From Microcystis aeruginosa W13-11 (lineage in GTDB: Bacteria > Cyanobacteriota > Cyanobacteriia > Cyanobacteriales > Microcystaceae), in NCBI GenBank assembly GCA_009995705.1, contig JAADBR010000139.1, positions 1 through 11,150 of the forward strand: a stretch of 11,150 nt of DNA, given 5' to 3'. The notes under the pieces are model-generated. The model was not told where the DNA came from. It saw only the letters and a program-made list of their open reading frames with translations, and did no database searches. The position numbers and the translations under genes are program-made. Shown piece after piece: positions 7,092-11,150 of this stretch. Position 1 is the stretch's first letter; every line of letters begins with the position of its first letter.

Positions 7092-7538
7092 ATGAAGAAT
7101 ATCTTACCCATCCTAGCTTTATTAATGTCGGTGTCGGGAATTGCCGTGTCTTTGGGACGGGAGGAAGTCCGATGTCATCTCGGTTTAGAATCGGCAGCCT
7201 GTCCCCGGGAAGAAGAAAAAACCAGCGAAGACACCCCCGCAACTACCCCCGCAACTACCCCAGAATCTCCCCAGATAAAAGCAACTCCCGCAGAAACTAC
7301 CCGTAATATCGAACCTTCCCCCGAAGTTTCCCCATCTCCTGAAAGGGAAACTCCAGTAGAATTCACTCCCATCCCGGAAAAGAACCCCAGTCCAGAAGTA
7401 CTCCCCGAAAATCCCCCCACTCCAGAAACCAAAGCGGTGGAAAAAAGTCCAGATGCAGAAAAAAGTCCGGATGTCAATCCATCTAAAGATGGAGAAACTG
7501 AAAGTATTCCTTTAGAAGTTATTCCCCCCGCACAGTAA
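7092..7538 (+). CDS. small membrane-anchored or exported Pro/Glu/Thr/Ser-rich protein
   Basis: 148 residues from ATG 7092. A hydrophobic N-terminus (KNILPILALLMSVSGIAVSLG) resembles an uncleaved anchor or signal peptide. A short segment with two cysteines follows, C28 and C37 (REEVRCHLGLESAACP). The remaining hundred or so residues are low-complexity and rich in P, E, T, S and K, with recurring TPATTPATTP, PSPEVSPSPE and KSPDAEKSPD, probably an extended periplasmic or wall-spanning tail. The start is uncertain: ATG 7062 or GTG 7059 would add a basic MSRSRIKSNF leader, and the frame opens as far back as 6990, inside the previous gene. GAGGAG at 7066-7071 is too far from 7092 to be decisive. 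It follows the receptor-like gene by 43 bp or less and is probably co-transcribed. No family was recognised. Confidence 0.65.
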   Translation: MKNILPILALLMSVSGIAVSLGREEVRCHLGLESAACPREEEKTSEDTPATTPATTPESPQIKATPAETTRNIEPSPEVSPSPERETPVEFTPIPEKNPSPEVLPENPPTPETKAVEKSPDAEKSPDVNPSKDGETESIPLEVIPPAQ

Positions 7539-7667
7539 AATCGGACAAAATCAATTTCTGGCTGAGGATAGGAACTCATGCACTCATGCAAGAGATAGTT
7601 AGATATGTGTAATTAATTGTATCTAGCTACTTCATTTTCCTCTAGCTGTTGCTGATTAGGTAAAAAC

Positions 7668-7841
7668 TATAGCGTTTTTCAGTCTGCTGAGGTACAAAAG
7701 TTATGGGTTTTAGGCAAAAGGCTTCTGCCGTGAGCTCAACGTTCGACCGAGGGTTCGACAAAAGCTCACGCCGAGGTCTGAACAGCAAGAGGCAAAAGGA
7801 AAGAAAAATAGGTGTACCTCACTAGCTTAGGAAACGCTATA
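7668..7841. mobile_element. 174-bp TA-type MITE downstream of the methyltransferase gene
   Basis: The termini are inverted: TATAGCGTTT (7668-7677) with AAACGCTATA (7832-7841), and, after a ten-base unmatched stretch, TGAGGTACA (7688-7696) with TGTACCTCA (7813-7821). The ends start and finish in TA, as in IS630/Tc1-mariner-derived MITEs that duplicate TA. No gene is inside. The interior carries a nested palindromic segment bordered by a 10-bp direct repeat. The element makes up most of the noncoding stretch 7539-7858. The rest of that stretch holds only a tandem CTCATGCA pair (7575-7590) and no other recognisable signal. Confidence 0.8.
7712..7799. repeat. palindromic insert bordered by 10-bp direct repeats inside the MITE
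   Basis: AGGCAAAAGG occurs at 7712-7721 and again at 7790-7799. Between them lies a 68-bp GC-richer segment with an inverted repeat, GTGAGCT (7730-7736) and AGCTCAC (7763-7769), and a direct repeat GTTCGAC (7741-7747, 7753-7759). The arrangement suggests a small palindromic repeat inserted into the MITE with a 10-bp duplication; a pre-existing tandem repeat is the alternative. Confidence 0.5.
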
Positions 7842-7858
7842 TTTACTTTTAGTCAAAA

Positions 7859-9097
7859 TTAATTAACTTCTAACCCCGGAATGCTTAACTGTTCAGTTTT
7901 TGGCTGTGTTTCCCCCAGATAATCCCCCTGCAACATATTAATTAAACAGCCACCAAGATGATAGGCCATATTCACGGGAACCGCGTTACCAATCTGTCGA
8001 TATTGAGAGGTTAAATTACCGGTAAATTGCCAATCATCGGGAAAGGACTGCACTCGTGCATATTCTCTCACAGTCAAAGGACGAGTTTCTTGGGGATGAC
8101 ATCTTTCTGTTTGGGTTTGTGCCGGACTACAGGTAATAGTTAAAGCTGGTTCATCCCAAGATAATCTTTTAGCATATCCTGTCCGTCCGCCGTGATTTTT
8201 GAGACTATTTTTCATATATTCTTTTTGAATATCCATCGGCAAATTCCGCCAATTTCCTCCTGCGGGAACTAAAGACATAATCTCTTTTTTTCTTTCTTTA
8301 TATTCTACTCCTGGAGAACTTGGACAATTCTCTAGGGCTTTTTTCAGAGAGATAGTATAGTTTTTATATTGGGGAAAAATGGGTTTAATATTTAAGTCTT
8401 GACGGGTGGCGATAATAATTAATCTTTCTCTTTTTTGGGGAACATCGAGAAATTGAGCCGATAAAACTTGATAAGCAGCATAATAACCAATTTCCTGTAA
8501 AGCTTGCAGCATTAATTGCAGGGTTTCTCCTTTTTTATTGCTTAATAATCCTCGAACATTTTCGGCCATAGCGATTTTAGGTTGTACTTCCTGTAAACAA
8601 CGAGCAAATTCAAAAAATAAGCTCCCTCTCAAATCTTCTAATCCTTTCCCTAACCCAGCATAACTAAAAGGTTGGCAGGGAAAACCTCCAGCTACAATAT
8701 CTATTTTGTCTCTAAAATCAGAAAATTTAATCTTTTTTATGTCTTGATTTATAACATTCCATTGCGGTCGATTGAGTCTTAGAGTATTAACACAATCTTG
8801 ATTAATTTCCACCAGTAATTGTGTTTTTAGTCCCGCATTTTCTAAACCTAAGGCCATACCACCACAGCCAGCAAATAATTCGATAACCGTGTAATTATTT
8901 GGTTCAACAGTTTGTAAAATTCTCAATTCTCCGGGGGATTGGTTATTTTTAAGATTGGTTAATTGATCGAGGTCAAATAACCAATCAACTTGATTGATTT
9001 TCTGACCTTTGATTAATTTTTTCTTTTGCCATGTTAGTATTTCTGCGGTAGTTACACCGAGAATATTAGCAGCTTTTTGTAGATTTACCTGAGTCAT
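7859..9097 (-). CDS. DNA (cytosine-5-)-methyltransferase with N-terminal HTH-like domain
   Basis: A 412-residue type II modification enzyme that transfers methyl from S-adenosylmethionine to C5 of cytosine at an unknown site. Canonical motifs occur in order: I (IELFAGCGGMALGLE, 72-86), IV (GGFPCQPFS, catalytic C141), VI (AENV, 178-181), VIII (QKRER, 221-225), IX (RPLTVREYARVQSFPDDW, about 339-356) and X (QIGNAVPVN, 368-376). A target-recognition region of about 110 residues lies between VIII and IX. Residues 1-50 before motif I (NLQKAANILGVTTAEILTWQKKKLI) look like a MerR-type helix-turn-helix, so autoregulation is possible, as known for M.SsoII-type enzymes with N-terminal HTH domains. ATG 9097 is preferred to TTG 9103. 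The gene follows a probable restriction endonuclease gene with a gap of about 48 bp and has its own candidate -10. All key motifs look intact. Confidence 0.94.
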   Translation of the reverse strand: MTQVNLQKAANILGVTTAEILTWQKKKLIKGQKINQVDWLFDLDQLTNLKNNQSPGELRILQTVEPNNYTVIELFAGCGGMALGLENAGLKTQLLVEINQDCVNTLRLNRPQWNVINQDIKKIKFSDFRDKIDIVAGGFPCQPFSYAGLGKGLEDLRGSLFFEFARCLQEVQPKIAMAENVRGLLSNKKGETLQLMLQALQEIGYYAAYQVLSAQFLDVPQKRERLIIIATRQDLNIKPIFPQYKNYTISLKKALENCPSSPGVEYKERKKEIMSLVPAGGNWRNLPMDIQKEYMKNSLKNHGGRTGYAKRLSWDEPALTITCSPAQTQTERCHPQETRPLTVREYARVQSFPDDWQFTGNLTSQYRQIGNAVPVNMAYHLGGCLINMLQGDYLGETQPKTEQLSIPGLEVN

Positions 9098-9128
9098 AAC
9101 CAATAATTAGCAACTTATCTACCTCTTT

Positions 9129-9134
9129 ATTATA
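9129..9134 (-). promoter_or_regulatory. candidate -10 box (TATAAT) of the methyltransferase gene
   Basis: On the minus strand the endonuclease-methyltransferase gap contains a perfect TATAAT, 31 bases upstream of ATG 9097. No strong -35 is seen 17 bp further up, inside the end of the endonuclease gene. A separate promoter would let the methyltransferase be made independently, and by its own HTH domain be controlled. Confidence 0.4.
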
Positions 9135-9145
9135 CATCAAAGTAG

Positions 9146-9925
9146 CTAAACTTGATAAAGTTCTTTTTCGATTTTCCTGACTGTCATCTTTAACTTATTC
9201 AGGATAGTTTCATAATCTAAGTCCAACATTGACCAAAAAGCTTGCCCTGCTAATAGCTCAATATTATTCTCTTTAGCTTTGGTTTTGCTAATTGTCCAAG
9301 AATTGCCCATATCTAAAGCAGGGGCAAAAACTGAGTTAGGATGTATTTTTAATTCATTGATACTCCGATCACTCTGGCTACCAGTAAGAGTATCTTTTTT
9401 AGTTTTTAATTGAGTGTATTTGATTATTCCTTGATTAAAAACTACTAAATCCACACCTTTGATTTTAAAATTTAGAATTTTTTCTGTTACAAAAACCTGT
9501 GAACTAATAGAAGCAATTTCTTCTAAAGTATGACCTAGACTTTCGGAGATAAGATTGACATATTTATTCGATAAGTACAAGTTTTCACATTGAGCAAACT
9601 CAAAAATATTTTTAAATCCTTTCTTCTTTTTGAGAGATATATTTTTAAAATCCTGTTTTTCTTTCAGGATTTTTTCAACTACTTTAGACTGGAACTCATC
9701 CAAAGCATCATCGATTTTTTGATCCCTATTATCTGCAATGTCTATGTCTGTTGTTCTATTTTCTTGAAAATATTCAAAAATGAAATCATCAATTAGACGA
9801 CAAATTTGATAAGTATCTACCAAGTCATGAGTAACAAAGGTAGGAATTTTGATCGAAGGTTTCTGTAAATTAATTTGTTCTAATAATTGGGTCAAGTTAT
9901 GGCGATAAGAGTATAAATAGCTCAT
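9146..9925 (-). CDS. probable type II restriction endonuclease of unrecognised family (PD-(D/E)XK-like)
   Basis: A 259-residue protein next to a 5mC methyltransferase on the same strand, so by context the cognate restriction enzyme. The fold evidence is one segment: G157-V158-D159-LVVFNQGIIKYTQ-L173-K174, i.e. an Asp ending a beta strand, then QLK, the pattern D-x(12)-(E/Q)xK of PD-(D/E)XK nucleases. It is followed by KTKKDTLTGSQSDRSINEL with basic and polar residues and E191. An upstream acidic helix near E135/E136 could supply the first conserved Glu. The N-terminal 110 residues are helical and rich in K, D and E. No named family was recognised and the recognition site is unknown. The gene is clearly more AT-rich than its neighbours outside the cassette, consistent with horizontal acquisition. 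ATG 9925 gives MSYLYSYRHN; no in-frame stop or gap is seen, so it looks intact. Confidence 0.65.
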   Translation of the reverse strand: MSYLYSYRHNLTQLLEQINLQKPSIKIPTFVTHDLVDTYQICRLIDDFIFEYFQENRTTDIDIADNRDQKIDDALDEFQSKVVEKILKEKQDFKNISLKKKKGFKNIFEFAQCENLYLSNKYVNLISESLGHTLEEIASISSQVFVTEKILNFKIKGVDLVVFNQGIIKYTQLKTKKDTLTGSQSDRSINELKIHPNSVFAPALDMGNSWTISKTKAKENNIELLAGQAFWSMLDLDYETILNKLKMTVRKIEKELYQV

Positions 9926-9968
9926 TAGAGTTAGTTGCTGGTTTGGGATTGTTTACTGTTTAATTACA

Positions 9969-9974
9969 ACTATA
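9969..9974 (-). promoter_or_regulatory. candidate -10 box (TATAGT) of the endonuclease gene
   Basis: On the minus strand TATAGT lies 43 bases before ATG 9925. A matching -35 is not evident. The assignment rests on position and AT content only. Confidence 0.25.
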
Positions 9975-10013
9975 CTGGAGTTTAGACTAGACTGTACCGG
10001 AGGTCCGAACGGG

Positions 10014-10041
10014 TCAACGTCGAGCGAAGCCGAGACGTTGA
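10014..10041. repeat. 28-bp palindromic element at the broken end of a transposase remnant
   Basis: TCAACGTC (10014-10021) and GACGTTGA (10034-10041) are exact inverted repeats around a 12-base loop, GAGCGAAGCCGA. On the minus strand it encodes the final LQRLGFARR residues and the TGA stop of the transposase fragment, where homology to the family appears to end. It resembles small dispersed palindromic repeats of cyanobacteria. Confidence 0.6.
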
Positions 10042-10366
10042 AGATGTCTGCATACTTGTTTGAGTTGTAAAACCGCTCTAGAAATTGGGGTTTCATGGGA
10101 AGAAATTCGCTCATGACCTAAGGGTAATGCCCAACTGCCTTCACCTTCTGGTATCCAAGCTAAGGTACTATAACCATGTCCCAAAGTAATCGGTTTTCCT
10201 GAGATTACTTTAGCTCCATGTTCATAAGTTCTATCCTTTAACGTTGGAGCTTCAGTCCTCGGCCATGGGGTATGATCTCCCGCTAATATAATTCGTTGCT
10301 CTGGTTTTGGTGTCGGTATTTGCTTCAGATAAAGTTCCATTAATTTATTGGTTTTGGGACGACAAT

Positions 10367-10386
10367 CATCTAGGGCGCCCTAGATG
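10367..10386. repeat. perfect 20-bp palindrome inside the transposase pseudogene
   Basis: CATCTAGGGC is followed immediately by its exact reverse complement. The palindrome contains the second in-frame TAG of the pseudogene, so its formation probably coincided with, or caused, that nonsense change. Confidence 0.7.
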
Positions 10387-10559
10387 CTCGGCCACTTTCT
10401 CCGAAATACGGTCTATAGGGACAACTCAGCAAAAGAATCGACTTTTCGGGTGGTCAAAACCGCATCCATTAAGTCAAAAGTGGCATCTTTGGCCCAGCAA
10501 TTCTCATTTTGAAATAAATAGAGCATTAACCCCGATTTTGGCATGGACAATATAGTACA

Positions 10560-10790
10560 AAGTAACTATTTTCGAGGGGAGGCGATCGCTAAAAAAAACA
10601 ATTGGTTGGACAAATTAAGTATAAATACTCAAGCAATCAAAGGGGTTGGCTGAGAACGAACGGGGTTAATTCAGGAAGATAGTTCTGTTTTTAGAATAGG
10701 GAATTCAAGGGAAATAAAAATTTATAATTATTGTCAGCTAAGGTAAAATGGGTGAGTTAGAAATCCACCAGCACGTCAAATTATTCCAAG
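10560..10790. other. noncoding stretch between two transposase genes
   Basis: It contains one HIP1 octamer (10582-10589) and AT-rich sequence. No convincing open frame, RNA gene or clear insertion-sequence terminus was found. The left end of the following insertion sequence should lie here, but without its right end it cannot be placed. Confidence 0.4.
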
Positions 10791-11150
10791 ATGGCTCAAA
10801 AAGCGGCAACCCTAGAAATTTTGGAATTAATGCAATTTTTACGTCAAGAATTACATGATTTACCCGATGAGAGGAAACCTGGAAATAATAGAAAATATGA
10901 GGTAAAAGATGCCGTGATGGCTGCATTTTCAGTCTTTTTTACTCAGTCGCCGTCTTTTTTAGACCATCAACGTTTAATGAAAAGCAATAAGGGAAAAGAT
11001 AATGCCGAAAGTTTATTTTCAATTGAAAAAATTCCCGGGGATAATCAAATAAGAAATCTGTTAGATCCAGTGCCAGCCTCTAATGTCTCTAGGACTTTTC
11101 AAAAAGTCTATCAATGGTTAAAGGAAAAGGGAGTTTTGAAAAAGTTTCTC
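10791..11150 (+). CDS. transposase, N-terminal part (runs off the window)
   Basis: ATG 10791 opens a frame that stays open for 120 codons to the window end. The start reads MAQKAATLEILELMQFLRQEL, followed by LPDERKPGNNRKYEVKDAVMAAFSVFFTQSPSFLDHQRLM, NAESLFSIEKIPGDNQIRNLLDPV and FQKVYQWLKEKGVLKKFL. This is the N-terminal pattern of a cyanobacterial IS4-superfamily-like DDE transposase group, in which the AFSVFFTQ-PSFL and D-NQIR-LLD blocks precede the catalytic domain. The catalytic residues lie beyond the window. No stop or frameshift is visible, so this copy could be active. The exact insertion sequence family name is not certain. Confidence 0.8.
   Translation, partial: MAQKAATLEILELMQFLRQELHDLPDERKPGNNRKYEVKDAVMAAFSVFFTQSPSFLDHQRLMKSNKGKDNAESLFSIEKIPGDNQIRNLLDPVPASNVSRTFQKVYQWLKEKGVLKKFL

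Larger units (their letters stand above)
10014..10544 (-). pseudogene. truncated IS701/DDE_5-like transposase pseudogene
   Basis: One minus-strand frame from ATG 10544 to TGA 10014 reads as the N-terminal part of a DDE-type transposase: MPKSGLMLYLFQNENCWAKD, then DLMDAVLTTRKVDSFAELSL, a TAG, TVFRRKWPSI, a second TAG, GALDDCRPKTNKLMELYLKQIP, then RIILAGDHTPWPRTEAPTLKDRT and ITLGHGYSTLAWIPEGEGSWALPLGHERISSHETPISRA. The Asp in LAGDHT is the probable first catalytic residue of the DDE triad. The remaining catalytic half is missing: the frame stops in a palindromic repeat after QVCRHL. The part downstream of the second stop is still open (ATG 10340), so a gene caller may report a 108-residue protein, but the frame continuity through both stops shows a dead copy. 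No terminal inverted repeats were found. Confidence 0.8.

Noticed and set aside
7175..7591. 138-codon minus-strand open frame opposite the Pro-rich protein
   Set aside because: It is a shadow of the low-complexity Pro/Glu/Thr-rich coding strand, giving a Ser/Gly/Val-rich translation with no family features. The plus-strand frame has a credible membrane anchor.
7859..9097. assignment of the methyltransferase to the HIP1/CGATCG site
   Set aside because: Some cyanobacteria have a CGATCG-specific 5mC enzyme, but the sequence alone does not reveal the target and the partner nuclease argues for a restriction system. Left as unknown.
10307..10555. 82-codon plus-strand open frame
   Set aside because: It is antisense to the transposase pseudogene, whose minus-strand frame continues through two TAG codons with clear family similarity.
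10525..10670. 10-bp inverted repeat ATTAACCCCG / CGGGGTTAAT
   Set aside because: It might have been the ends of an insertion, but one arm lies inside the pseudogene coding region and there are no matching target duplications; chance is adequate.
10738..10926. 62-codon minus-strand open frame
   Set aside because: It is antisense to the start of the plus-strand transposase at 10791, which explains the sequence better.

Overview
The window looks like cyanobacterial chromosome, most probably Microcystis aeruginosa or a close relative. The reasons are eight copies of the HIP1 octamer GCGATCGC (about 0.2 expected by chance), heptanucleotide tandem repeats of the CAGTAAT / CTGATAA / CTCCTGA type, a high density of small MITE-like elements and transposase remnants, and protein families typical of that group. 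The assignment rests on sequence style and family recognition, not on a database search.

Layout, left half. A truncated C-terminal piece of an Rpn/DUF4351-type protein (116-469) precedes ilvD (670-2355, branched-chain amino acid biosynthesis), which ends at a hairpin terminator. A TPR protein with unusually regular aromatic repeats follows (2614-3474). Then comes a two-gene iron unit, a ferritin-like protein (3703-4137) and an FTR1/EfeU-type iron permease (4172-5092). It is bracketed by two copies of one MITE family in inverted orientation: a decayed copy upstream (about 3493-3659) and a well-preserved 208-bp copy downstream (5159-5366). The permease stop codon lies inside a nine-unit heptamer array.

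Middle. Genes 5435-7048 and 7092-7538 form a likely operon. The first encodes a membrane-anchored protein with an N-terminal four-cysteine module, one transmembrane helix, a TPR-like stretch and a type I periplasmic-binding domain. The second encodes a small membrane-anchored or exported protein with a long Pro/Glu/Thr/Ser-rich tail. Together they look like an envelope sensing or binding unit of unknown ligand.

Right half (accessory). On the minus strand lies a restriction-modification cassette: a probable PD-(D/E)XK-type endonuclease of unrecognised family (9146-9925), followed by a 5-methylcytosine methyltransferase with an N-terminal helix-turn-helix-like extension (7859-9097). It is AT-rich, lacks HIP1 sites, and is flanked on one side by a 174-bp TA-type MITE (7668-7841) and on the other by an IS701/DDE_5-like transposase pseudogene (10014-10544) with two in-frame TAG codons. 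At the right edge the first 120 codons of another, apparently intact, transposase run off the window (10791-11150).

No tRNA, rRNA or CRISPR array was seen. I found no convincing new multi-gene system. The best candidates for novelty are the restriction cassette with its HTH-fused methyltransferase, the MITE-bracketed iron operon, and the receptor-like membrane protein pair.
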